Assembly (NCBI RefSeq): GCF_000455205.1
Contig: NZ_AUWQ01000021.1
Span: 1 to 32,986, forward strand
From: Mycobacterium sp. UM_CSW
Lineage (GTDB): Bacteria > Actinomycetota > Actinomycetes > Mycobacteriales > Mycobacteriaceae
DNA length: 32,986 bases
Direction of reading: 5' to 3'
In this document: positions 15,864 through 23,869 of the stretch, one piece after another
Position numbering within the stretch: position 1 is the first letter of the stretch
How the letters are laid out: every line of letters starts with the position of its first letter
Position numbers and translations under genes: made by a program
Notes under the pieces: generated by a model
What the model was told of the DNA's origin: nothing
Database searches by the model: none
Seen by the model: only the letters and a program-made list of their open reading frames with translations

Positions 15864-16535
15864 ATGACCCAGCCGCAGATGGATTGGGACGCCGCATACC
15901 GGCAGGAAACGCCGCCGCCGTGGAGCATCGGCCGGCCGCAGCCGGAGCTGGCGGCGCTGATCGACGAGGGCAAGATCCGCAGCGATGTCCTGGACTCCGG
16001 CTGCGGCCACGCCGAGCTGTCGCTCGCCCTCGCCGCGCGCGGGTACACGGTTGTCGGACTGGACGCCAGCGCGACGGCGGTCGAGGCGGCGACCGCGGCG
16101 GCCGCCGAACGAGGCCTTACGACAGCGACTTTCGCGCAGGCCGACGTCACCAACTTCGGGGGCTATGACGGTCGCTTCTCCACGATCCTGGACAGCGGAC
16201 TGTTCCACGCGCTGCCGCCCGAGAGCCGCCAGGACTACCTGCAGTCGATCTTTCGGGCCGCCGCGCCGGGGGCGGCGCTGTACATCCTGGCGTTCGCCGC
16301 GGGGGCCCTGGGCCCTCAGAGCGCCGACCGGCCCGGCCCGCGCGGCTTCACCGAGACGGAGCTGCACGACGCCGTCGCAGAGCTCTGGCAAGTCGACGAT
16401 CTGCGCCCCGCCAAACTCTACGGCAACGCCGGCGCGCTCGCGGCTTCCGGTGATCCGTTGCCCGAGGTCGAATTCGACACCGATGGCCACTTCATGGCGC
16501 CGGGCTTCCTGGTGAGCGCGCACAAGCCCGGATAA
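15864..16535 (+). CDS. Class I SAM-dependent methyltransferase
   Basis: A 223-residue Rossmann-fold methyltransferase. Motif I is VLDSGCGHAELSLALA, with the acidic residue of motif II in VVGLDASATAV and a DV pair in AQADVTNFGG. The early PPPWSIGRPQPEL stretch is common in thiopurine-methyltransferase-like and tellurite-resistance TehB-like proteins, so a small-molecule substrate is more likely than RNA or protein. The ATG at 15864 has a strong GGAGGAG site six bases upstream, which fixes the start. The gene ends 67 bases before the next gene, and a separate promoter with a palindrome lies in that gap. Confidence 0.9.
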   Translation: MTQPQMDWDAAYRQETPPPWSIGRPQPELAALIDEGKIRSDVLDSGCGHAELSLALAARGYTVVGLDASATAVEAATAAAAERGLTTATFAQADVTNFGGYDGRFSTILDSGLFHALPPESRQDYLQSIFRAAAPGAALYILAFAAGALGPQSADRPGPRGFTETELHDAVAELWQVDDLRPAKLYGNAGALAASGDPLPEVEFDTDGHFMAPGFLVSAHKPG

Positions 16536-16560
16536 CAGTCGAGGCCTTTCCGCACCCCGT

Positions 16561-16577
16561 GGAGAATGCTATTCTCC
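16561..16577. promoter_or_regulatory. Palindromic operator candidate over a -10 box
   Basis: GGAGAAT-GCT-ATTCTCC is a perfect 7-bp inverted repeat with a 3-bp centre. It overlaps TATTCT at 16570-16575, a good match to the mycobacterial -10 consensus TANNNT, 18-27 bases before the GTG/ATG starts of the following operon. The operon encodes its own TetR regulator, so this is a natural site for autoregulation; binding is inferred. Confidence 0.6.
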
Positions 16578-16602
16578 GCACGGAGAGCGGGGTGTGCAGC
16601 CT

Positions 16603-17634
16603 ATGACGAGTGTCAGCGAAACCCAACTGGACCCGGGCGTCCTTGCCCGTTGGCTGGATGCGAGCGGCGCCCCGGGCGCCGGTGAGCAACCGGTGCTGAA
16701 CCAGCTCAAGGGGGGTTCCCAGAACACCCTGTACCTGATCGAACGCGGCGGCGAACGCATGGTGCTGCGGATGCCGGGCGCGCGCGCCGACGCGGCCCGC
16801 ATCGACGGCCTGCTCCGCGAGATCCGGCTGGTCCGCGCGCTGTCGGGCACCGACGTGCCACACGCGGCGCTGATCGCCGCCGACGACACCGGCACCGTGC
16901 TGGGCATGCCGTTCTACGTCATGCAGGCGATCGACGGGTGGAGCCCGATGGACGGCGGATGGCAGGCGCCGTTCGACACCGACCTGGAGGCCCGTCGCGG
17001 GCTGGCGTTTCAACTCGTCGAGGGCGCCGCCAAGCTGGGCCGGGTGGATTGGCGCGCGCAAGGCCTCGAAGGCTTCGGGCGCCCGGACGGCTTCCACGAA
17101 CGACAGGTCGATCGCTGGCTGACGTTCCTCGACGCCTACAAGGTGCGCGAGCTGCCCGGGCTGCACGAGGCCGCCGACTGGTTGCGCAACCACCGGCCCG
17201 ACCACTACAAGCCCGGCATCATGCACGGCGACTACCAGTTCGCCAACGTGATGTTCGCGCACGGTGCGCCCGCGCGGTTGGCCGCGATCGTGGACTGGGA
17301 GATGACGACGGTCGGTGATCCGCTGCTCGATCTCGCCTGGGCGCTGCTGGGCTACGACGGCGAGGAGCCCAGCACCGACGGGTTCTATCTGGACATGCGC
17401 GGCATGCCGACGCGCAGCGAATTGCTCGAACACTACGAGAAGATCAGCGGACTCTCCACGGAGAACATCGACTATTACCTGGTGCTGGCCAACTGGAAGC
17501 TCGGCATCGTGCTGGAGAAGACCTACGCGGCGGGGGTCAAGACCGGAAAGGTCGACCCGAACATCCAGGACACCTTCGGGGCGATGATCCCGCGGCTCAT
17601 CGCCACCGCGGCCGAGCTGGCCGGAGCGCGCTGA
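16603..17634 (+). CDS. Phosphotransferase family protein (LvaA / ACAD10-11 kinase-like)
   Basis: A 343-residue kinase-fold protein. It has a GGSQNTLYLI glycine-rich loop, VLRMPG with a variant Lys region, the Brenner motif IMHGDYQFAN with catalytic Asp, and VDWEMTTVGDPLLDLAW for metal binding. These motifs put it in the APH/choline-kinase superfamily. Known relatives beside acyl-CoA dehydrogenases, such as LvaA and the kinase domain of ACAD10/11, phosphorylate the 4-hydroxyl of 4-hydroxyacyl-CoAs. Here the next genes are an SDR and an acyl-CoA dehydrogenase, which supports the same chemistry. The start is ATG 16603 or GTG 16594. It is the first gene of a five-gene operon, ending one base before the SDR ATG. 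Confidence 0.88.
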   Translation: MTSVSETQLDPGVLARWLDASGAPGAGEQPVLNQLKGGSQNTLYLIERGGERMVLRMPGARADAARIDGLLREIRLVRALSGTDVPHAALIAADDTGTVLGMPFYVMQAIDGWSPMDGGWQAPFDTDLEARRGLAFQLVEGAAKLGRVDWRAQGLEGFGRPDGFHERQVDRWLTFLDAYKVRELPGLHEAADWLRNHRPDHYKPGIMHGDYQFANVMFAHGAPARLAAIVDWEMTTVGDPLLDLAWALLGYDGEEPSTDGFYLDMRGMPTRSELLEHYEKISGLSTENIDYYLVLANWKLGIVLEKTYAAGVKTGKVDPNIQDTFGAMIPRLIATAAELAGAR

Positions 17635-17635
17635 A

Positions 17636-18400
17636 ATGGGCTATGCGGAGCAGCTTTTCGACCTCACCGACCGGGTGGTGCTGATCACCGGCGGCAGCCG
17701 CGGGCTGGGACGTGAGATGGCGTTCGCCGTCGCCCACTGCGGTGCCGACGTCGTGATCGCCAGCCGCAACATGGACAACTGCGTGTCGACCGCCAAGGAG
17801 ATCGAGTCCGAGACCGGCCGCTCCGCGATGCCCTACCAGGTGCACGTGGGGCGCTGGGACCAACTCGACGGCCTTGTCGAGGCCACCTATGAGCGGTTCG
17901 GCAAGGTCGACACGTTGATCAACAACGCGGGCATGTCGCCCTTGTACGACAAGCTGACCGACGTCACCGAGAAGCTCTTCGACGCGGTACTCAATCTGAA
18001 TCTCAAGGGGCCCTTCCGGTTATCCGCCTTGGTGGGCGAGCAGATGGTCGCAGCCGGGCGCGGATCGATCATCAACGTGAGTACGGCCGGATCGCTGCGG
18101 CCGGCCCCCGACATCGTCCCGTACGCCTCGGCCAAGGCGGGCCTGAATGCCATGACCGAGGCGCTGGCGAAGGCGTTCGGACCGGACGTCCGGGTCAACA
18201 CGCTGATGGCCGGGCCGTTCCTGACCGACGTCAGCAAGGCCTGGAACCTCGAGGCGGCCGAGGGCAAGCCGTTCAGGCACCTGGCGTTGCAGCGCGCCGG
18301 CGACCCCCGCGAAATCGTCGGCGCCGCACTGTTTCTGGCGTCCGACGCCTCCAGTTTCACCACCGGTTCGATCCTGCGGGCCGACGGCGGAATTCCGTAA
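17636..18400 (+). CDS. SDR family oxidoreductase
   Basis: A 254-residue classical short-chain dehydrogenase. The cofactor motif TGGSRGLG is at residues 18-25, NNAGM follows in the middle, and the catalytic Ser and Tyr-Lys are in NVSTAGS and YASAKAG. The R22 after TGGS and the absence of an acidic residue directly after beta-2 (IASRN) suggest NADP(H). Within the operon it could oxidise the 3-hydroxyacyl-CoA produced by the kinase/dehydrogenase pair, as proposed for LvaD; this is inference. Its ATG is one base after the stop of the phosphotransferase, and a GGAG site for the next gene follows its own stop. Confidence 0.92.
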   Translation: MGYAEQLFDLTDRVVLITGGSRGLGREMAFAVAHCGADVVIASRNMDNCVSTAKEIESETGRSAMPYQVHVGRWDQLDGLVEATYERFGKVDTLINNAGMSPLYDKLTDVTEKLFDAVLNLNLKGPFRLSALVGEQMVAAGRGSIINVSTAGSLRPAPDIVPYASAKAGLNAMTEALAKAFGPDVRVNTLMAGPFLTDVSKAWNLEAAEGKPFRHLALQRAGDPREIVGAALFLASDASSFTTGSILRADGGIP

Positions 18401-18420
18401 CCGCGACTAGGAGAATGCAA

Positions 18421-19704
18421 ATGTCTTGGGACTTTTCCACCGAACCGGAGTTCGAAAAGAAGCTGACCTGGATCCGCGAGTTCGTGCGCGAGGAGGTCGA
18501 ACCCCTCGAGGTGCTGTTCCCCGGCTGCGAATTCCTGCCGCTCAACGACGAGCGCCGCCGGATCGTCGATCCGCTCAAGCAACAGGTCCGCGACAACGGC
18601 CTGTGGGCGCCGCATTTGGGGCCGGAGCTCGGCGGGCAGGGGTTCGGCGCGGTCAAGCTGACGCTGATCAACGAGATCCTCGGGCGCAGCCCGTGGGCGC
18701 CGATCGTGTTCGGGACCCAGGCGCCCGACACCGGCAACGCGGAGATCATCGCCCGCTTCGGAACCCAGGACCAAAAGGACCGCTATCTGTCCGGCCTGCT
18801 GTCCGGGGAGATCTTTTCCTGCTTCTCGATGACCGAACCGCAGGGCGGCGCGGACCCGCGGGTCTTCACCACCCGCGCGGTCCGCGACGGGGACGACTGG
18901 ATCATCACCGGGCGAAAGTACTTCTCCTCCAACGCGTCCGTCGCGTCGTTCTTCATCGTCGTCGCGATCACCGACCCCGACGTGCCCGTCCACCAGGGCG
19001 CCTCGACGTTCCTCATCCCGGCCGGCACGCCGGGCCTGAATGTCGAGGCCACTCACCACCTCGTCGGCGCCGACCCCCACGAGCCGGGGCATTCCCTGGT
19101 TCGATACGACGGGGTTCGGGTGCCGTCGGAGGCGCTGCTCGGCGAACCCGGTCAAGGCTTCCTGATCCTGCAGACCCGCCTGGCCGGCGGCCGGCTGCAC
19201 CACGCGATGCGCTCGATCGGGATGGCGCAGCGCGCCGTCGAGATGATGTCGCGGCGAGCCAAAAGCCGCTTCACCCAGGGCAGCTCGCTGGCCGACAAGC
19301 AGTTGGTGCAGGAGTTCGTCGCCGACTCATATACGGAGCTGATCCCCTTCCGGCTGACCGTGCTGCACGCCGCCTGGCTGATCGACAACGGCGACGAGCG
19401 CGCCGCGCGCGCCGAGATCGCCTCCTGCAAGATCCTGGCGTCGCAGGTGTTGAAATCGATTGCGCTGCGGGCGATTCAGGTCCACGGTGCCCTCGGGCTC
19501 ACCGACCAGCTGCCACTGGTCAACGTGCTGCTCGGCGGCATCGCGCTCGGCCTGGCCGACGGTCCGACCGAGGCGCACAAGGTCAACCTGGCGCGGATGC
19601 TGCTCAAGGGCTACGACGCCGAAGAGGGCGATTGGCCGAGCGAGATGCTGGACGTGCGGCTCGAGGCGGCCCGCGCCAAATACGGTGAGCTCGTTGGCCA
19701 GTAG
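18421..19704 (+). CDS. Acyl-CoA dehydrogenase family protein
   Basis: A 427-residue flavoprotein with the three acyl-CoA dehydrogenase domains. The N-terminal helical domain starts MSWDFSTEPEFEKK; the middle beta domain has FSCFSMTEPQGGADP and WIITGRKYFSSNA (FAD-binding region); the C-terminal helical domain contains AIQVHGALGLTDQLPL and GPTEAHKVNLARMLL. The family resembles the dehydrogenase part of ACAD10/11 and LvaC. I use ATG 18421 because AGGAG lies nine bases upstream; an ATG at 18415 is too close to it. In context it may remove phosphate from a 4-phosphoacyl-CoA instead of doing ordinary beta-oxidation. It overlaps the TetR gene by 20 bp. Confidence 0.92.
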   Translation: MSWDFSTEPEFEKKLTWIREFVREEVEPLEVLFPGCEFLPLNDERRRIVDPLKQQVRDNGLWAPHLGPELGGQGFGAVKLTLINEILGRSPWAPIVFGTQAPDTGNAEIIARFGTQDQKDRYLSGLLSGEIFSCFSMTEPQGGADPRVFTTRAVRDGDDWIITGRKYFSSNASVASFFIVVAITDPDVPVHQGASTFLIPAGTPGLNVEATHHLVGADPHEPGHSLVRYDGVRVPSEALLGEPGQGFLILQTRLAGGRLHHAMRSIGMAQRAVEMMSRRAKSRFTQGSSLADKQLVQEFVADSYTELIPFRLTVLHAAWLIDNGDERAARAEIASCKILASQVLKSIALRAIQVHGALGLTDQLPLVNVLLGGIALGLADGPTEAHKVNLARMLLKGYDAEEGDWPSEMLDVRLEAARAKYGELVGQ

Positions 19705-20305
19705 CAGGGTCACCGCGGCGGTCGAGCGCGCCCTGGACGACCGCCAGCGCGAGGCGACCGAGGAGGTCGAGCGGATCCTGGCCGCGGCGGTGCGGGTGAT
19801 GGAACGCGTCGCGCCCGAGGAGCCGCGGGTCAGCGACATCGTCGCCGAGGCCGGCTCGTCGAACAAGGCGTTCTACCGGTATTTCGCCGGCAAGGACGAG
19901 CTCATCCTGGCGGTCATGGAGCGCGGCGTGGCCATCGTCGAGTCCTACCTGCAGCACCAGATGGCCAAGGAATCCAGGCCGGAAGACCAGGTCGCGCGCT
20001 GGATCGAGGGCACGCTGGCCCAGGTGGCCGACCCTCACCTGATCAGCATGAGCCGCGCGGCGGCCGGGCAGATGTCGGCCCCCAATTGGCGAGTGGCCGA
20101 CACGGAAATGCTGCGGCCGCTACGGGATCTCCTCATCGAGCCCATCACGGCGCTGGGCAGCACCGACGTCAACCGCGACGTCGAAGCGGTGTTCTCCTGC
20201 ACCGCGGCGACCATGCGCCGATACGTGGGATCCGCCGACCGCCCCCAGCCCGACGACATCGCACACCTGGTGGGCTTCTGCCTGCGCGGCCTGGGGATCC
20301 GGTGA
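19685..20305 (+). CDS. TetR family transcriptional regulator
   Basis: A 206-residue regulator. The helix-turn-helix is in RVSDIVAEAGSSNKAFYRYFAGKDELI, the characteristic TetR recognition-helix pattern ending YRYF-K-EL, at about residues 45-72 (cited as a landmark). The C-terminal domain is helical and would bind a ligand, probably an acyl-CoA or pathway intermediate. The GTG at 19685 overlaps the acyl-CoA dehydrogenase by 20 bp; an in-frame TTG at 19694 is a weaker alternative. Its TGA overlaps the ATG of the quinone oxidoreductase. Being inside the operon, it probably represses its own promoter at 16561-16577. Confidence 0.9.
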   Translation: MSSLASSRVTAAVERALDDRQREATEEVERILAAAVRVMERVAPEEPRVSDIVAEAGSSNKAFYRYFAGKDELILAVMERGVAIVESYLQHQMAKESRPEDQVARWIEGTLAQVADPHLISMSRAAAGQMSAPNWRVADTEMLRPLRDLLIEPITALGSTDVNRDVEAVFSCTAATMRRYVGSADRPQPDDIAHLVGFCLRGLGIR

Positions 20306-21276
20306 TGCGCGCCGTCGTCTGCCGTTCGTATGGCAAACCGGAGGACCTGGTCGTCGAGGACCTCCCCGATCCGGTCCCCGGGCCCGGCCAGCTGCTGGTG
20401 CGGGTGCACGCCGCCGCGGTCAACTTCCCCGACGTGCTGCTGATCGCGGGCAAGTATCAGGTGAAGATGCCGGTTCCGTTCGTGCCAGGCAGCGAGCTGG
20501 CCGGCGAGGTGGTGGCGGTCGGCGACGGCACCCCGTTTCGCTTGGGGCAGCGTGTCTCCGCGACCACCCCGACCGGCGCGTTCGCCGAGCGGGCGCTGCT
20601 CGATTCGAGAGCGGCCGCGCTCATACCCGACGGCGCCGACTTCGCGTCGGCCGCGGCGTTCGGTGTCACCTATCGCACCGCGTATCACGCGCTGCGGTCG
20701 ATTGTCGAAGTGGCACAGGGTGATTGGGTGGTGGTGCTGGGCGCCGCCGGCGGTGTGGGGCTGGCGGCCGTCGACCTGGCGGTCGCGATGGGCGCCCGAG
20801 TGCTGGCAGCCGCGTCGAGTCCCGAAAAACTCGAGCTGTGCCGGCAACGCGGCGCCGAGGCCACCGTCGACTACGACCACGAAGACCTCAAGACCCGCAT
20901 CCGCGAGCTCACCGGCGACTCCGCCCGGGTGATCCTGGACCCCGTCGGCGGACCGTACGCAGAGCCGGCGCTGCGCGGCCTGGCCCGCGGGGGCAGCTTC
21001 ATCACCCTCGGCTACGCGTCGGGCACCATCCCGTCCATCCCGCTGAACCTGGTCCTGCTCAAGGGAATCACGATCCGCGGCATGGAGATCCGCACCTTTA
21101 TGGGCGACCGGCCCGACGACGCCGCGCGCGACATGCGCGAGCTGGAGCAGATGTTCGCCGCCGGCACGGTCCGGCCCTACATCGGCGCGCGCTTCCCGCT
21201 TTCCGAGGCCCCGGCCGCACTGCGGCACGTGGCCGAGCGAAAGGTGCTGGGTAAGGTGGTCATCGACGTGACCTGA
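20305..21276 (+). CDS. NADPH:quinone oxidoreductase family protein (zinc-free MDR)
   Basis: A 323-residue medium-chain dehydrogenase/reductase. It has the GroES-like N-terminal fold with NFPDVLLIAGKYQ and PFVPGSELAGEVVAVG, then the nucleotide-binding VVLGAAGGVGLAAVDLA motif and the YGxA-like GGSFITLGYASG stretch. Catalytic-zinc cysteines are absent, as in QOR/crotonyl-CoA-reductase relatives. It reduces a quinone or enone with NADPH; in this operon an enoyl-CoA or ketone intermediate is possible. The ATG at 20305 shares two bases with the TetR TGA. It is the last gene of the operon, followed by a strong inverted repeat. Confidence 0.92.
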   Translation: MRAVVCRSYGKPEDLVVEDLPDPVPGPGQLLVRVHAAAVNFPDVLLIAGKYQVKMPVPFVPGSELAGEVVAVGDGTPFRLGQRVSATTPTGAFAERALLDSRAAALIPDGADFASAAAFGVTYRTAYHALRSIVEVAQGDWVVVLGAAGGVGLAAVDLAVAMGARVLAAASSPEKLELCRQRGAEATVDYDHEDLKTRIRELTGDSARVILDPVGGPYAEPALRGLARGGSFITLGYASGTIPSIPLNLVLLKGITIRGMEIRTFMGDRPDDAARDMRELEQMFAAGTVRPYIGARFPLSEAPAALRHVAERKVLGKVVIDVT

Positions 21277-21280
21277 CTTC

Positions 21281-21342
21281 CGCGAGCAGACGCAGAATCG
21301 CACAGGATCGGCGGAATTCATGCGATTCTGCGTCTGCTCGCG
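21281..21342. terminator. 22-bp perfect inverted repeat between convergent genes, likely bidirectional terminator
   Basis: The arms are 21281-21302 (CGCGAGCAGACGCAGAATCG plus CA) and 21321-21342, fully complementary with an 18-nt loop. The quinone oxidoreductase ends at 21276 and the alkylsulfatase, on the other strand, at 21349. There is no U tract, as is common in mycobacteria. I recall near-identical hairpins at other mycobacterial gene ends, but cannot check this here. Confidence 0.75.
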
Positions 21343-21348
21343 AAGTAG

Positions 21349-23223
21349 CTACGGCGTGACGATGTTGAAAGCCGGGTCGGGCTCGTCGAGCGCGCCGAGG
21401 AATGCCTGCAGCGCCGCCTGGTCGCCCGAAACGTCCAGACCGGGCGAGGTGAAGTCGCCCATCGCCGCCGCCAGCAGCCGAAACTTGCTGTCGGCGTTCA
21501 CCGTAACCGTCGCCGTCGCCGGGTCGGGCGCCACCCGGCGGTGCACGAGGACCCCGTTGCGCAGGCTGAGCCGATAGTTGGCGGCCGCGTCGGCGAACGC
21601 GATGTCGACGGCGATGTCGAGGTCCCAGCTGCGCGGCCCGTTGACCCGGATGGCGAGGCTGTCGAAGATCTGCTCGGGTGTTAGCTGAGAAAGCATTGTG
21701 GGAGAAGCGACTTGGGCCGCGGTGCCGAAGTTGCCGTCGCGCAGTTCGGCGGCGCCGCTCAGGAAGAAGTTGCGCCATGTGGCGTTCTCCGCGCCGTAGG
21801 CCAGCTGTTCCAGCACATCGGAGTACAGCGAGCGGGCGGCAGCGTGCCCGCTGTCGGTGAAGACGGCATGATCGAGTAGCGTTGCCGCCCAACGGAAGTC
21901 ACCGGCATCGAACGCCGCCTGGGCGAGCTCGACGACCCGGTCGATGCCGCCCATCGCCTCGACGTAGCGGGGCGCGATCGCCTCCGGCGGATGGGGCCAC
22001 AGCCGCGCCGGGTTGCCGTCGAACCAACCCATGTAGCGCTGGTAGACCGCCTTGACGTTGTGGCTGACCGAGCCGTAGTACCCGTGGGTGTGCCAGGCCC
22101 GCTCCAGCGCGGGCGGCATTTGAAACGCCTCGGCGATCTCGGCGCCGGTGTGCCCCTGGTTGAGCAGGCGCAGCGTCTGGTCGTGCAGGTAGGCGTACAG
22201 ATCGCGTTGCAGCGAAAGGAATTCCACGATGTTCTCCCGGCCCCAGGTGGGCCAGTGGTGGGAGGCGAACACCACGTCGGCGCGATCGGCGAAGGTGTCG
22301 ATGGCCTCGGTCAAATAGCCCGACCAGGCGTGCGGGTCGCGCACCAGCGCGCCGCGCAGGGTCAGCAGGTTGTGCAGGTTGTGGGTGGCGTTCTCGGCCA
22401 TGCACAGCGCGCGGAACCGCGGGAAGTAGAAGTGCATTTCGGCCGGCGCCTCGGTGCCGGGCGCCATCTGGAACTCGATCTCCACACCGTCGATGGTGTG
22501 TTTCTCACCGGTCGCCCGGATGTCGACGGTAGGGACGATGATGCCGATCTCGCCGGTGGACGCGGCCTGCCCCAGCCCGCAACCCACGTGGGCCCGCGGT
22601 CCGCGCGCCAGCATGGAGCCGTACATGTAGGTGGCGCGCCGCGTCATCGCCGGGCCGGCATAGACGTTCTCCTGGACGGCGTGCGCGGTGAAGCCCTCCG
22701 GGGCCAGCACCGCCACCGCGCCGCTGTCCACATCGGCTTGCGTGGTGACGCCGAGAACGCCGCCGAAGTGATCGACGTGGCTATGGGTGTAGATCACTGC
22801 GACGACGGGACGGTCGCCGCCACGGTGGGTGCGATACAGGTTCAGCGCCGCCGCCGCGACCTCGGTGGATATCAGCGGGTCGATGACGATGACGCCGGTG
22901 TCGCCCTCGACGAAGGTGACGTTCGAGATGTCCAGCCCGCGGACCTGGTAGATGCCCGGGACCACCTCGTAGAGCCCATGCTTGGCGGCCAACGTCGATT
23001 GGCGCCAAAGGCTCGGATGCACGGACGTCGGCGCGTCGCCGGTGAGGAAGGAGTAAGCGTCGTTGTCCCAAACCACGCGCCCGCCGGCCGCGGTGATGAC
23101 GCACGGGGATAGCGCCGCGATGAAGCCGCGATCGGCGCTCTCGAAGTCCCTCGTGTCGTCGAACGGCAGGACGTGTTCGCGATGGGCCGACTCGATAAAG
23201 GCGACCGGGGGTTTGTGATCCAC
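21349..23223 (-). CDS. Alkylsulfatase, metallo-beta-lactamase family (Rv3762c-like)
   Basis: A 624-residue enzyme of the SdsA1/BDS1 alkylsulfatase family, with the full three-part layout: a metallo-beta-lactamase domain with THSHVDHFGG (His147, His149, Asp151, His152), a dimerisation helix bundle (about 390-500) and a C-terminal SCP2/sterol-carrier-like domain (about 505-620). Further ligands are likely in MAENATHNLHNLL and FASHHWPTWG. These enzymes hydrolyse primary or secondary alkyl sulfates such as SDS to alcohol and sulfate. No signal peptide is seen. The start is GTG 23223. The M. tuberculosis gene at this place, Rv3762c, is the expected orthologue. It is divergent from lpqH across 172 bp. 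Confidence 0.93.
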   Translation of the reverse strand: MDHKPPVAFIESAHREHVLPFDDTRDFESADRGFIAALSPCVITAAGGRVVWDNDAYSFLTGDAPTSVHPSLWRQSTLAAKHGLYEVVPGIYQVRGLDISNVTFVEGDTGVIVIDPLISTEVAAAALNLYRTHRGGDRPVVAVIYTHSHVDHFGGVLGVTTQADVDSGAVAVLAPEGFTAHAVQENVYAGPAMTRRATYMYGSMLARGPRAHVGCGLGQAASTGEIGIIVPTVDIRATGEKHTIDGVEIEFQMAPGTEAPAEMHFYFPRFRALCMAENATHNLHNLLTLRGALVRDPHAWSGYLTEAIDTFADRADVVFASHHWPTWGRENIVEFLSLQRDLYAYLHDQTLRLLNQGHTGAEIAEAFQMPPALERAWHTHGYYGSVSHNVKAVYQRYMGWFDGNPARLWPHPPEAIAPRYVEAMGGIDRVVELAQAAFDAGDFRWAATLLDHAVFTDSGHAAARSLYSDVLEQLAYGAENATWRNFFLSGAAELRDGNFGTAAQVASPTMLSQLTPEQIFDSLAIRVNGPRSWDLDIAVDIAFADAAANYRLSLRNGVLVHRRVAPDPATATVTVNADSKFRLLAAAMGDFTSPGLDVSGDQAALQAFLGALDEPDPAFNIVTP

Positions 23224-23336
23224 CGCAACACAGTGCCATTAATGCGCCCTTCGGTGGAAGGACGCGTGCAGAGCTGGTGGGTTAACCGATGCGAAACAAT
23301 TTCGCCGTACCTCTTTCCTGCGGCACGGCAAACTTG

Positions 23337-23342
23337 CATACT
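23337..23342 (+). promoter_or_regulatory. Possible -10 box for lpqH
   Basis: CATACT lies 54 bases before the lpqH GTG. It is a partial match to the mycobacterial -10 TANNNT (TATACT would be ideal). No good -35 element is visible. The 172-bp gap between the divergent alkylsulfatase and lpqH genes holds no other recognisable element. Confidence 0.3.
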
Positions 23343-23395
23343 GCCTTGACGGTTCTCAATGCCGAGGACCGCAACAATCGGGCAAAGGAGAACAG

Positions 23396-23869
23396 GTGAA
23401 GCGTGGACTGACTGTCGCGGTAGCCGGAGCGGCGATTCTGGCCGCAGGCATTTCCGGGTGTTCGAGCAACAAGTCGAGCACGAGCGGTAGTGCGAACGGC
23501 ACGTCCGTTGCGGTTGCCACCCCCGGAAGCGGCGCGGCAGCGCCGACGGTGACCATCGACGGCAAGAACCAGAACGTAACCGGGTCCGTCGTGTGCACGA
23601 CGGTCGGCGGCAACACGACCATCGCGGTCGGTGGTGCGGCGACCGGCATCTCCGTCGTGCTCGCCGGTGACAACACGGTGAAGTCCGTCGGGCTCGGCAA
23701 CGTCAACGGTGTGACCCTCGCGTACGCGCAGGGTTCCGGGCAGGGCAACGCCTCGGCGACCAAGAACGGCAACAGCTACAAGGTCACCGGCACCGCCACC
23801 GGGGTCGACATGGCCAACCCGATGCAGCCGGTGAACAAGCCGTTCGAAATCGACGTGACTTGCTCCTAG
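23396..23869 (+). CDS. lpqH: 19 kDa lipoprotein antigen LpqH
   Basis: The 157-residue precursor has a short signal ([18 protein letters not shown]) and a lipobox ISGC with acylated Cys22. A Ser/Thr/Gly-rich linker follows, a known site of glycosylation in the family. The mature domain ends with [25 protein letters not shown] (landmark, in part), closely matching mycobacterial 19 kDa antigens. LpqH is an abundant cell-envelope lipoprotein and TLR2 agonist; its physiological role is unclear. The GTG at 23396 has AAGGAG seven bases upstream. It converges with tcrY, and both stop codons lie in copies of one 20-bp repeat. Confidence 0.95.
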   Translation: MKRGLTVAVAGAAILAAGISGCSSNKSSTSGSANGTSVAVATPGSGAAAPTVTIDGKNQNVTGSVVCTTVGGNTTIAVGGAATGISVVLAGDNTVKSVGLGNVNGVTLAYAQGSGQGNASATKNGNSYKVTGTATGVDMANPMQPVNKPFEIDVTCS

